DNA of 64,000 nt from Bryobacterales bacterium F-183. Lineage in GTDB: Bacteria > Acidobacteriota > Terriglobia > Bryobacterales > Bryobacteraceae. Each line of letters starts with the position of its first letter. Position 1 is the first letter of the stretch. Shown here piece after piece: positions 8,103 to 16,383 of this stretch. The notes beneath the pieces were generated by a model. That model was not told where the DNA came from. It searched no databases and was given only the letters and a program-made list of their open reading frames with translations. Location of the stretch: assembly GCA_016865505.2 (NCBI GenBank), contig AP025252.1, positions 1,798,001-1,862,000 of the forward strand. The letters run 5' to 3'. A program made the translations under genes and the position numbers.

Positions 8103-11100
8103 TTAGAACGATAACCGCAACCCGAACCGCATGGACCGCTGATCGTCCAGCGCACTCGTGATCTGCATAAAGTCACCCGAGTTCACATTCGCCGACGGAT
8201 TGTTGAAGTGCGGCGTATTCGACACGTTGAACGCCTCTGCCCGGAACTGCAGCTGGAACCGTTCGCTAAGCGCAAAGTTCCGGAACAGCCCCGCGTCCAC
8301 GTTCACGATGCTCGGCCCACGCAGGATGTTGCGCCCCGTGTTGCCGAACCGCGCCGTCGTCACGCCCGCAAAAGAGGACCGCGCGTAAAACTCGCCCGTA
8401 CCCCCATTGCGAACCACCGCCGCCACCTGATCCGCCGTCTGCGTATTGCCCGGAGCATTCAGCGCGCCGCCATCCGCCGTCACCGTAAAGGGACGGCCAG
8501 AGTACGCCGCAAACACACCGTTCAACTGCCAGCCCTTCACAAGCTTTGCCGCCATGCTCGTGCTGTTCCCGCCAAACGGCAGGTCGTACACAAAGCCGGT
8601 CTGCAGATTATGGGGCGTATCAAACCCCGACAGCGCACGATTCCGGTTCAACTGGCTCGGAGTCATAAAGATGTACTGAGCCCAGCCGTCATCGTCCACT
8701 TCGTTGAACGCCTTCGACCACGTGTACGCCGCCTTCAACAACAGACCCTTGCCCGCGTTGCGCGTGGCCGACATCTGCAAGCCGTTGTAGCTCGTATTCG
8801 CACGGCCATTCCAGTACCAGGTCGTCGCCGTACGTCCAAACGCCGCAAAGAACGGACGTCCCGTATTGCCGCCGCCCGCCGGAGCCGCATTCGCGTCCCA
8901 GTCCACAAAGCTACGCCGCGTGTTCGTACCCACATACCCAATCGAGTACAGAATCGATCCCGGCAGCTTTCGCTCGATCATGAAGTTCCAGCTCTGCACA
9001 TACCCGCGCGTCACCGAATCCCCGGAAATCGTACGCATCTGCGCCGTCGCCGGCAGTGCCACCGCGGGCTGGCTCAGGTCCGGACCCGTAAACAGCGGGA
9101 TCCCCTGTTCGGTCGTGCCGTAGGGGATGTACGCATTCGGCGACACAAAGTCCTGCGCCACAGTGAGCGGATAGAACCCGCGCAACGGACGCGCAAACGG
9201 CATCGGGTTGTACGTCAGACCGTACCCGCTGCGGATCACCGTATTGTCATTCAAGCGGTACGCGAACCCGAACCGCGGCGCAAACATCTTCTTGCTGGTG
9301 CTGATGCCCAGGTCCTTGGGATTGCTCCCGCGTCCGCCCAGCTTCACCAGGTTCGTCTTCTCATCCCACTGCTCGATGCCGCCAAAGCCCGACCGCGTCA
9401 TCATCGGATACAGCTCATACCGCAAGCCCATATTCATGGTCAGCTTGCGCGACACCTGCCAGCGATCACGGAAGAAGAATCCCAACTGATAGTTAAAGCT
9501 CGTCATCTTCGACCACTGCAGAGACTTGCTCACCGTCGTCGGCAATCCCAGGAAGAATGCCGCCTGCGAGTTGAACTGATTGGTCGGCGTCGCCGTCAGT
9601 ACCCCCGCCGCATTCGCAATACGCGTACCCGTAGTCGCCTGCGAATACGCAAAGCTACCTCGCGGACCGGCACCCAACTCCGGCTGCCAGTGATTCAACC
9701 AGTGCCGTACGCCTTCAAAGCCAAACCGCATCTCATGCGTACCGGCGATCTTGGTGAAGTTCTGCGTCATCGTGTACGACGTATCGCCGTAAAAGTACGG
9801 ATTCCACGTCTCGGGCAAACCCAACTGCGCATAGTTCGCTACCGAAAAGCTCGGCATACCGCTCTCACGTTCGGAAGCACCATTGGTACCCGGAATCTTC
9901 AGTACATCCAGACCAATGTTCTGTCCAAACCCCGTCGGAATCGAGTTCGCCCCCGTACGCGTCCAGCCCAGCGTCATGTCCCACAAGAACGTCGGATTGA
10001 TCGTGTACGTCTGCCCGATCGTCGCCAACTGCACCAGCTGATTCGCATCGCCGATGCCCGAATCGCACGAACAAGGCCCGCCCGCATCGCCAAACGCCGG
10101 ACGTCCAATCACCAGCGCCTTCATCGCCGAATACTTATAGAACCAGCTGTTCTTCTCGTTCCGGTTCCAGTTGATCTTGACGTCATAGTTATCGCGAGTG
10201 AGATTTTGCGGACCCGTGGCAAAGAAGTTATTCACCACCCCACCCAGGTTCGCCGCCGGCAGCAGGCCGTATAGCTGCTGCGTCACCCGGCTGATCCGGT
10301 TGATCGGAATGATATTGCCCGAAAACGGCGTACGATTGTTGCCCGACGCATCGCCAGTCGCCGGATCATAAATCGTCGTCGTCGACGCGCTGTAATCACC
10401 CGCACGCTGCGCTGCCGTAGGCACCGTCAGCAATCGCGAACGATTCAGCCGTTCCCGCGTACCCTCAAAGCTGCCAAAAAAGAACAGCTTGTTCTTGATA
10501 ATCGGTCCGCCAATCGTACCGCCGCCAATCGACACCAGCGACTTCGGCAGCTTCGAATCCCGGAAGAACACGTTGCGAGCGCCCCAAGCGCTGTTCTCAT
10601 GGAACGCAAACAGCGAGCCGTGCGGCGTGTTTGTACCCGACTTCGACACCACCGTCGTAGCCGCACCGCCGGACATTCCCTGTTCCGCATCCGAAGCATT
10701 CGTCGAGATATTTACCGTCTCAATCGTCTCCGCCGGCGCGACATACGCCGTATGATGCGGCAGCCAGATATTGGTGTTAATCGCACCGTCTAACTTCGTG
10801 ACATTGTTATTGCGATTGACACCGTTCACGCTCGTCGTCAAAGCGCGGCCCGGCGTCGATCCAGCCGAGTTCTGAAAGCGCCCCGGCGTCGTACCCGGCA
10901 CCAGATTCAACAAGCTCTGATAGTTGCGATAGCGCGGCAGCGGCATGTTAGTCACTTCCTTCGCGCCAATCTCCACGTGCACGTCCGACTTATCCGTCTG
11001 CAACTGAGCAACAGCGGACTCAACGGTCACTTGATCGGTGATCTGACCCACCTTCAACGCAACGTCCAATCGAGTCACATTGTTGATACTGATGATGATT

Positions 11101-11399
11101 CCCTGTTGCGTAACAGTTTGAAACCCCTCGGAGGAAACCTTCAGATCGTACGTGCCAGCGTTAACGTTCTGAAAATTGTAACGGCCGCTCTCTTCAGCGG
11201 TCGTCTCGCGCGTATATCCCGTCTCCCGGTTTGTGATCACCACTTTAGCCTTGGCGATCGCAGCTCCGGACGGGTCGGTGATGTCTCCCAGCAGGGATCC
11301 ATACAGAACCTGTGCCGAAGCATAAGGTGGTGCGGATAGGTAGGTGAGCGCCGTAGCGGCTGCCAAAAGCAGCGCCAGCGCACTGGAGCGTGTGCTCAT
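8103..11399 (-). CDS. Oar-like TonB-dependent outer-membrane receptor with N-terminal carboxypeptidase-regulatory domain
   Basis: This 1098-aa outer-membrane protein starts at the ATG at 11399, which has AGGAGAG upstream and gives a signal peptide cleaved near YASAQ. Residues about 28-115 form a CarboxypepD_reg-like beta-sandwich (GSLLGDITDPSGAAIAKAKV to DLKVSSEGFQ). A plug domain follows, then a very long beta-barrel with many aromatic-ended strands, ending ...RFGLRLSF with the C-terminal Phe typical of outer-membrane barrels. Acidobacteria carry many such Oar/TonB receptors, thought to take up oligosaccharides or other large ligands; the ligand here is unknown. It has its own terminator and a long upstream intergenic region. 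The neighbouring divergent symporter is a plausible inner-membrane partner, which is inference. Confidence 0.9.
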   Translation of the reverse strand: MSTRSSALALLLAAATALTYLSAPPYASAQVLYGSLLGDITDPSGAAIAKAKVVITNRETGYTRETTAEESGRYNFQNVNAGTYDLKVSSEGFQTVTQQGIIISINNVTRLDVALKVGQITDQVTVESAVAQLQTDKSDVHVEIGAKEVTNMPLPRYRNYQSLLNLVPGTTPGRFQNSAGSTPGRALTTSVNGVNRNNNVTKLDGAINTNIWLPHHTAYVAPAETIETVNISTNASDAEQGMSGGAATTVVSKSGTNTPHGSLFAFHENSAWGARNVFFRDSKLPKSLVSIGGGTIGGPIIKNKLFFFGSFEGTRERLNRSRLLTVPTAAQRAGDYSASTTTIYDPATGDASGNNRTPFSGNIIPINRISRVTQQLYGLLPAANLGGVVNNFFATGPQNLTRDNYDVKINWNRNEKNSWFYKYSAMKALVIGRPAFGDAGGPCSCDSGIGDANQLVQLATIGQTYTINPTFLWDMTLGWTRTGANSIPTGFGQNIGLDVLKIPGTNGASERESGMPSFSVANYAQLGLPETWNPYFYGDTSYTMTQNFTKIAGTHEMRFGFEGVRHWLNHWQPELGAGPRGSFAYSQATTGTRIANAAGVLTATPTNQFNSQAAFFLGLPTTVSKSLQWSKMTSFNYQLGFFFRDRWQVSRKLTMNMGLRYELYPMMTRSGFGGIEQWDEKTNLVKLGGRGSNPKDLGISTSKKMFAPRFGFAYRLNDNTVIRSGYGLTYNPMPFARPLRGFYPLTVAQDFVSPNAYIPYGTTEQGIPLFTGPDLSQPAVALPATAQMRTISGDSVTRGYVQSWNFMIERKLPGSILYSIGYVGTNTRRSFVDWDANAAPAGGGNTGRPFFAAFGRTATTWYWNGRANTSYNGLQMSATRNAGKGLLLKAAYTWSKAFNEVDDDGWAQYIFMTPSQLNRNRALSGFDTPHNLQTGFVYDLPFGGNSTSMAAKLVKGWQLNGVFAAYSGRPFTVTADGGALNAPGNTQTADQVAAVVRNGGTGEFYARSSFAGVTTARFGNTGRNILRGPSIVNVDAGLFRNFALSERFQLQFRAEAFNVSNTPHFNNPSANVNSGDFMQITSALDDQRSMRFGLRLSF

Positions 11400-11529
11400 A
11401 AATAGACTCTCCTGAAGTGTTATGGGACAGGGCGGACGTCGCCCGTAGGTCAGCACGAACTGGATGCGGTTACCGAATTATGGCACAACATCCCCCAAAC
11501 AAATGTCAGGAATTTCCCCAATCCGCACC

Positions 11530-11620
11530 GCTCACCGTGCCTGTCACCGTACCGCTTCCGGTGACACTCACGGTGACACTCCGGAAGCGGCACCCCTAGA
11601 CAAATCTGACCCCGGAACTC
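11530..11620. repeat. Dispersed palindromic intergenic repeat, copy A
   Basis: The intergenic stretch between the TonB receptor and the symporter (about 400 bp) has no convincing gene. It holds interlocking inverted repeats: ACCGCTTCCGG (11551) pairs with CCGGAAGCGG (11581), and TGTCACCGT (11542) pairs with ACGGTGACA (11570). Directly after comes a conserved tail, CTAGACAAATCTGACCCCGG, also seen with small changes in copies B, C and D. The layout resembles REP/BIME-type elements. No RAYT-type transposase gene is in the window. Confidence 0.7.
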
Positions 11621-11800
11621 CCCTTACTGCCATCCCACCTCCGCGACCCCATCCACGACCTTCAGCCCCAACTGCGGGCACCCCACGCGACCCCTCATCC
11701 CGCCGCACGACCTCCGCCCTCAAGGAACTCCCTAGGCCTCCACTTTCCTCCGCACTATTCACCGCAGTGCGATATGCTATTCAATCCTGTTGATACGCGT

Positions 11801-13558
11801 ATGTCCCACATAACATCCCTCGACTGGCTCATGATCGCGCTCTACTTCGGCATCCTCGCCGTCGTCGCCTGGTGGGTAGTTCGCAAAGGTAAGGACTCTT
11901 CCACCGACTACTTCCTCGCCGGACGCAACTTGGGATGGTGGGTTGTCGGCGCCTCGATCTTCGCCTCCAACATTGGCAGCGAACACATCGTCGGACTCGC
12001 AGGCTCCGGCGCTACCAGCGGCGTCGCCATGGCGCACTACGAACTCCACGCTTGGTGCCTTCTCGTACTCGGCTGGGTCTTCATCCCCTTTTACATGCGA
12101 TCCCTGGTCTTTACCATGCCCGAGTTTCTGGAACGCCGCTTCAACGAAAAATCCCGCTACGTCCTGTCCATCGTTTCGTTGATCACCTTCGTCGTATCCA
12201 AAATCGCAGTCGGCGTATTCGCAGGAGGCGTCGTATTCGGCAGCCTCCTGCCGGAACTCACCCTCCAAATCGGTGGCATGACCATCGACAGCTTCTGGAC
12301 CGGTTCCGTCCTCGTCATCGCTCTCACCGGTCTCTACACCACCATGGGAGGCATGCGCGCCGTCGCCTACAACGACGCTGTACAAGTTGTTGTCCTGATC
12401 GTAGGCTCCGCGCTCCTCACCGGCTATGGCCTCAACACCCTCGGAGGCTGGGACGAACTCCGCCGCATCTGCGGCTCCGAAATGTTCAACCTTTGGAAGC
12501 CGCTCACCCCCGCGGGAGTCGAAAGCACCTGGGCCCCGGTCATGGAATTCGACGCCGCCGGCAAGCTCACGCGCCAGGCCTGGTACTTCAATGGCTACTT
12601 CCCCTGGCTCGGCATGCTCTTCTGCGCCCCAATCATCGGCCTCTGGTATTGGTGTACCGATCAGTACATCGTCCAGCGCGCCCTCGGAGCGCCCAATGAA
12701 ACGGTCGCCCGTCAGGGCACCATCTTCGCGTCATTCCTGAAGCTCTTCCCGGTGTACCTCTTCATCATTCCGGGCCTCATCTGCTTCGCCCTCGGCAAGT
12801 CCGGCAAGATCCCGGAACTCGCAGGCGCAACCAACGACGCCTTCCCGCGCATGGTCCAGTATCTTCTCCCCGCCGGCATCCGGGGCATCGTCGTCGCAGG
12901 ACTCCTCTCCGCGCTCATGAGCTCCCTGGCCGGAGTCTTCAACGCCTGCTCCACCCTCTTCACTATCGACATCTACCAGAAGTGGAACCCCCAAGCGTCC
13001 GAGGAGAAGCTCGTCAGCGTAGGCCGCACCGCAACCGTAATCATGGTGCTCGTAGCCCTGCTCTGGATCCCCGTCGTCAAGAACGCGGCAGGCCTCTACG
13101 ACTATCTACAAGCCGTCCAAGGCTACCTCGCCCCGCCCATCTTCGTTGTGTTCTTTTTAGGAGTCTTCGTCAAGCGCATGAACGCGCAAGGCGCATTGTG
13201 GGCGATGCTCATCGGCTTCGCATTGGGACTGTTCCGGATGGCCGTCGACACCCCGGTCACCCTCAAGCTCGCCGGCTTTGAAAACGGCTACACCCCGGGA
13301 ACCCTGCTCTGGATCACCAACAACATGTACTTCCAGTACTTCAGCGTGTTGATCACCATCGTCTCCGCGATCGTAATGATCGCCGTCAGTCTGATGACCG
13401 CCCCACCCAAGGACAGCGAAATCCAGGGCCTGACCTTCGCCACAACCTCGCAGGCCGACAAAGCGACCTCGCGAGCCAGCTGGGGAACCGGAGAACTCGC
13501 AGCCTCAGGCCTTGTGCTAGTCCTAATCCTCGCCTCGTACCTATACTTCCAAGGCTAG
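11801..13558 (+). CDS. Sodium:solute symporter (SSS/SGLT-type)
   Basis: This 585-aa inner-membrane transporter has about 14 predicted hydrophobic segments. Family signatures include STDYFLAGRNLGWWVVGASIFASNIGSEHIVGLAGSGA near the N-terminus (TM1-TM2 with the sodium-site residues), MPEFLERRF, and the SALMSSLAGVFNACSTLFTIDIYQ block with TM8 sodium-site Ser residues. Such proteins couple sodium influx to uptake of sugars, inositol or related solutes. The SGLT-like architecture with a long TM segment after residue 400 favours a sugar substrate, but this is not certain. The start is set at the ATG at 11801 (MSHITSLDW); the in-frame ATG at 11774 would add nine residues. A hairpin lies downstream. 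Confidence 0.88.
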   Translation: MSHITSLDWLMIALYFGILAVVAWWVVRKGKDSSTDYFLAGRNLGWWVVGASIFASNIGSEHIVGLAGSGATSGVAMAHYELHAWCLLVLGWVFIPFYMRSLVFTMPEFLERRFNEKSRYVLSIVSLITFVVSKIAVGVFAGGVVFGSLLPELTLQIGGMTIDSFWTGSVLVIALTGLYTTMGGMRAVAYNDAVQVVVLIVGSALLTGYGLNTLGGWDELRRICGSEMFNLWKPLTPAGVESTWAPVMEFDAAGKLTRQAWYFNGYFPWLGMLFCAPIIGLWYWCTDQYIVQRALGAPNETVARQGTIFASFLKLFPVYLFIIPGLICFALGKSGKIPELAGATNDAFPRMVQYLLPAGIRGIVVAGLLSALMSSLAGVFNACSTLFTIDIYQKWNPQASEEKLVSVGRTATVIMVLVALLWIPVVKNAAGLYDYLQAVQGYLAPPIFVVFFLGVFVKRMNAQGALWAMLIGFALGLFRMAVDTPVTLKLAGFENGYTPGTLLWITNNMYFQYFSVLITIVSAIVMIAVSLMTAPPKDSEIQGLTFATTSQADKATSRASWGTGELAASGLVLVLILASYLYFQG

Positions 13559-13579
13559 GGCAACCCCCTAACCCCCATA

Positions 13580-13625
13580 GGCTCTCCCAAAAGTGTCAGA
13601 CCGATCTGACACAAAAGGGAGAGCC
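13580..13625. terminator. Two-tier hairpin between convergent genes, possible bidirectional terminator
   Basis: An outer 9-bp perfect stem GGCTCTCCC/GGGAGAGCC (13580-13588 with 13617-13625) encloses an inner 7-bp stem TGTCAGA/TCTGACA around CCGA (13594-13611), with AAAA on both sides of the inner stem. It lies between the symporter stop and the end of the convergent SMP-30 gene. There is no long T-run outside the stem on either strand, so termination is likely but not proven by sequence. Confidence 0.55.
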
Positions 13626-13658
13626 TTCAACAAGAAAAGAGTTATAAGAAAGTCTCCG

Positions 13659-14588
13659 CTACTTCTTCCACCGCGCGAACTCCAACCCCGGAGCCTCCAC
13701 GCGAAACTCCACCAGCCGACCCTTCTCCATCTCCGTCACGTACGCCGTCCGCCCATCAGGACCCCCAAAGCAAATGTTGCTCGGCTTCGACCCCAACACC
13801 GGGATCTCCCGCAACACCTTGCCCTGCGGCGAAATCTTCGCGACCACACCCTTCCCATGCCGCGTCGCGTACAGATTCCCCTCGACGTCGATCCGCATCC
13901 CGTCGAACCCAAAATCCGGGAACTCGATTAGCAGCCTCTTGTTCGTCAGCGCCCCGTCCTTCGCCGCAATATCAAAAGCCCACACCTTCCGCTGTACAGA
14001 CTCATTCACATACAGCGTCTTCCCATCCGGACTGATATCGATCCCATTCGTAGTGCCCATCCCGGACGCTACCTTCCGGATCTTCTTCCCATTCCGGCTC
14101 ACGTACCAGATCTGCCCCGTGCCGTTCTTCCAATCCGGATCACTGGCATAAAAGTCGCCCTTCGCCGTCACAGCCAGATCGTTCGGCTGATTCATCCCCG
14201 GCTCATGCGCCAGCACCGTCACCTTGCGGGACTTCAAGTCCACCGCCAGGATGTTGTGCCCCGTATAATCCGCGACAAAGAACCGCTTGCCGTTCCGGTC
14301 AAACCGGATGCCGTTCCCCGTACTGCCAGCGGGCATGTCCAGGAACAGTTCCGCCTTCCCATCCGGCGACACCTTGCCGATCGTAGACTTCCGCGCAAAG
14401 CTCACCGCGTACACGTTGCCCGCGCGGTCCACCGCCGGACCCTCAATCTCGCCGGTAAAGCTATGCTCCGCCGTCAGCGCCTTCGGGACATACATCTCCT
14501 GCGCCAACCCAACACCCGCCAAAAAAGAAAAAGCTGCCAGTCCGCGGGAGAGGACTGGCAGCCTGCTGTTGTGGTTGTGACTTAGCAA
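13659..14588 (-). CDS. SMP-30/gluconolactonase-type beta-propeller protein, secreted
   Basis: This protein of up to 309 aa is a six-bladed propeller of the SMP-30/gluconolactonase/LRE type. Repeats of the form GPAVDRAGNVYAVSF, GNGIRFDRNGKRFFVADY, PNDLAVTAKGDFYASDPDW and NGIDISPDGKTLYVNE supply the expected Glu, Asn and Asp metal-site positions. Members hydrolyse sugar lactones or related esters; the true substrate is unknown. The start is uncertain. No ATG lies before residue 32, and a TTG at 14588 would give a signal peptide (GLAAFSFLAGVGLAQ). However, that signal-peptide region coincides with a strong intrinsic terminator reading in the same direction, which suggests attenuation or a later start. 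Confidence 0.75.
   Translation of the reverse strand: MLSHNHNSRLPVLSRGLAAFSFLAGVGLAQEMYVPKALTAEHSFTGEIEGPAVDRAGNVYAVSFARKSTIGKVSPDGKAELFLDMPAGSTGNGIRFDRNGKRFFVADYTGHNILAVDLKSRKVTVLAHEPGMNQPNDLAVTAKGDFYASDPDWKNGTGQIWYVSRNGKKIRKVASGMGTTNGIDISPDGKTLYVNESVQRKVWAFDIAAKDGALTNKRLLIEFPDFGFDGMRIDVEGNLYATRHGKGVVAKISPQGKVLREIPVLGSKPSNICFGGPDGRTAYVTEMEKGRLVEFRVEAPGLEFARWKK
14521..14562 (-). terminator. Strong intrinsic terminator after the small secreted protein gene, inside the next reading frame
   Basis: On the minus strand the 11-bp perfect stem GCTGCCAGTCC/GGACTGGCAGC with an 8-nt loop is followed by TTTTTCTTTTTT. It sits about 60 bp after the stop of the 14622-14942 gene. It overlaps the DNA that would encode the signal peptide of the SMP-30-like protein when the TTG start at 14588 is used. 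Confidence 0.85.
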
Positions 14589-14621
14589 TGCGTGCTTGCT
14601 TTATACTGCTGCGGGAACTCG

Positions 14622-14942
14622 TTATTCCTTGACGTCTTCGATCGACGCCAATTCGAACACATCGCCCTTCAGCGAACCGGTGACCTTCACCTTGCCCGCC
14701 AAATGCGCCTTGGCCTTCTTCTGGCCCTGGTCGGAAACCTTGTAAACCTTCTGTTCCTTATCGTCCACGAAAACGGCCGCTTCACCGCTCTCGATGCAGC
14801 GCTTCGCGCAATCGCGCTTGGCGGCCGCAGAACTCGCGTTGCCCGACGAGCAGGCGGCGTCGCTGATCCAACCCGTCATCGTGACATTGCCAGCGAACAT
14901 CATCGCCGTGGGCAGCAAAAAGGACAGAATCGTCTTCTTCAT
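14622..14942 (-). CDS. Small secreted protein, probable OB-fold (DUF5818-like)
   Basis: This 106-aa protein has an Sec-type signal peptide (MKKTILSFLLPTAMMFAGN) and a good ribosome site (AAGGAG, about 7 bp upstream of the ATG). After the signal come GWISDAACSSG, a Cys-containing DCAKRCIESG motif, then VDDKEQKVYKV and AGKVKVTGSLKGDVFELASI, the pattern of small OB-fold proteins common in Acidobacteria. The three cysteines could form disulphides after export. The role is unknown. An efficient terminator follows, so it is probably transcribed as a single gene. Confidence 0.65.
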   Translation of the reverse strand: MKKTILSFLLPTAMMFAGNVTMTGWISDAACSSGNASSAAAKRDCAKRCIESGEAAVFVDDKEQKVYKVSDQGQKKAKAHLAGKVKVTGSLKGDVFELASIEDVKE

Positions 14943-15005
14943 GGGATCTCCTTGACTCTCTTTACTCTAATTCAGACGCGAACCACTCCGCAAAAGCTTC
15001 GAAAA

Positions 15006-15848
15006 TTACCGTACAAACTCAACTTTTATCTTGTGCGGGATGATTCCGGCGTCATATCCCATATCGAGCAGCAACTGCGCCGCCTTCGGAACATCTTCAC
15101 CGCAATCCACCGTGTGATGGTTCACGTACATGCCGACAAACTTCTCGGCCAGCGGCGTTTCCATGTCGCGCGCAAACTGCAACGCGTACTCCAGCGCCTC
15201 ACCCGAATGATCCAGCGCGTACTTGATGCTATCCCGCATCAACCGGTTGCACTCCGCCGCGACATCCGCCGGCAGATCGCGCCGCAGCGCATTCGCACCC
15301 AGCGGCAACGGCAGGTTGTGGGTCTTCTTCCACCACTTGCCCAAATCCACGATCAGGTGGAAGCCTTCCTTCGAATACGTAAGCTGGCCTTCATGGATGA
15401 TCAACCCTGCATCGACCTTGTTGTCGCGAACCGCCGCCAGGATCTCGTCAAACCGGATGATCACCGGCTCAAAGTCCGGTTCCAGCAGCTTCAGGCTCAG
15501 GTACGCCGTGGTCATCGTACCCGGAATCGCGATGCGCTTGCCCTTCAGATCTTCAATGCCCATCGGCTTGGTGGACACCACCATCGGACCGTAGTTATCG
15601 CCCACGCTCGACCCCGCGGCCATCAAATGATACTTGTCAGCGACATACGGATACGCGTGATAGGAAATCGCCGTCAGTTCGTACTCGCCAGCCAGGGCCT
15701 TGCGATTCAGGGTCTCGATATCGTCAAGCACATGCTTGAAGTTCACCAGCTCCGACCGTACCTTGCGCGTCGCAAGGCCATAAAACATGTAAGCGTCGTC
15801 GGAGTCAGGGCTGTGCGCGCAGACAATATCGCGTAAAGAGGTGGACAT
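15006..15848 (-). CDS. mqnD: Menaquinone biosynthesis protein, MqnD-like (1,4-dihydroxy-6-naphthoate synthase family)
   Basis: This 280-aa cytoplasmic protein has the periplasmic-binding-protein fold of the MqnA/MqnD family. MqnD converts cyclic dehypoxanthine futalosine to 1,4-dihydroxy-6-naphthoate in the futalosine route to menaquinone. Supporting blocks are AHSPDSDDAYMFYGL at the N-terminus (cf. SPCPNDTF in MqnD), VLDDIETLNRKAL, ISYHAYPYVADKY and GDNYGPMVV. MqnD is favoured over MqnA by the DIETLN and YGP segments, though the Asp/Ser-rich N-terminal loop differs from textbook MqnD. No other futalosine gene is nearby. Confidence 0.72.
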   Translation of the reverse strand: MSTSLRDIVCAHSPDSDDAYMFYGLATRKVRSELVNFKHVLDDIETLNRKALAGEYELTAISYHAYPYVADKYHLMAAGSSVGDNYGPMVVSTKPMGIEDLKGKRIAIPGTMTTAYLSLKLLEPDFEPVIIRFDEILAAVRDNKVDAGLIIHEGQLTYSKEGFHLIVDLGKWWKKTHNLPLPLGANALRRDLPADVAAECNRLMRDSIKYALDHSGEALEYALQFARDMETPLAEKFVGMYVNHHTVDCGEDVPKAAQLLLDMGYDAGIIPHKIKVEFVR

Positions 15849-15915
15849 GATGTATTGATGTGATTCGGACAGGAAACGGAACTTTCATTATAACGAGCGC
15901 CGCACCAGCCCGAAC

Positions 15916-16383
15916 CTACGCCAAGTGATCGGGGTCTAAATCGAACGTTTCCACCAGATAGTCGTACCGCGCCCCATCGTACAAAAACACCAGGTACGTC
16001 TCATGCACCGCCTGAATCAGCTTGCGCACCGCGTACTCCGCATCGTCGCCGGGCTCCACCTGCAGCCCGGCGTTGCCCGCGGAAGCCGTAACCTTCAGCT
16101 TCACCCGGATCCGCCGGTGCTCCGGCAACTCTTTGCTCTGCAGTCCCTTTACAAAGGCCCGGTACGCCCGCATCATCTCGGACCGCGCCGGTACCTTCGG
16201 CAGCACCACCGGCATCGCGAACTGACCGTCAGTCAGTTTCTCCAGCACAAACTCCCGGTTCCGATGCCAAAGCATCTTCCACCGTCCAGGGCCTGCCTTC
16301 GAAAACCCCTTAAAAACGCCCCGCGCAGCGTACTCCTCGAGGACTTCATCAATGCGCAAACGCGCCCACTCCCGGCTCCGCAT
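15916..16383 (-). CDS. Conserved hypothetical protein, 155 aa
   Basis: This is a soluble 155-aa protein without signal peptide or membrane segment. The N-terminal part (EWARLRIDEVLEEYAARGVFKGFS) looks helical, followed by an alternating strand pattern (RWKMLWHRNREFVLEKL) and a C-terminal helix-strand unit (AEYAVRKLIQAVHETYLVFLYDGARYDYLVETFDLD). I recognise no family. The ATG at 16383 overlaps the last 35 bp of the upstream TPP enzyme gene; an internal TTG or a later ATG would shorten the overlap, so the start is not certain. The overlap suggests cotranscription with the TPP enzyme. Confidence 0.6.
   Translation of the reverse strand: MRSREWARLRIDEVLEEYAARGVFKGFSKAGPGRWKMLWHRNREFVLEKLTDGQFAMPVVLPKVPARSEMMRAYRAFVKGLQSKELPEHRRIRVKLKVTASAGNAGLQVEPGDDAEYAVRKLIQAVHETYLVFLYDGARYDYLVETFDLDPDHLA

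Noticed and set aside
8208-10274. Very long plus-strand open frame antisense to the TonB receptor
   Set aside because: It is Arg/His/Pro-rich shadow sequence produced by the strong codon bias of the receptor gene; no ribosome site or family similarity.
11464-11793. Open frame over the repeat region before the symporter
   Set aside because: The Pro/Thr/Arg-rich translation comes from the palindromic repeat, and there is no domain or ribosome site.
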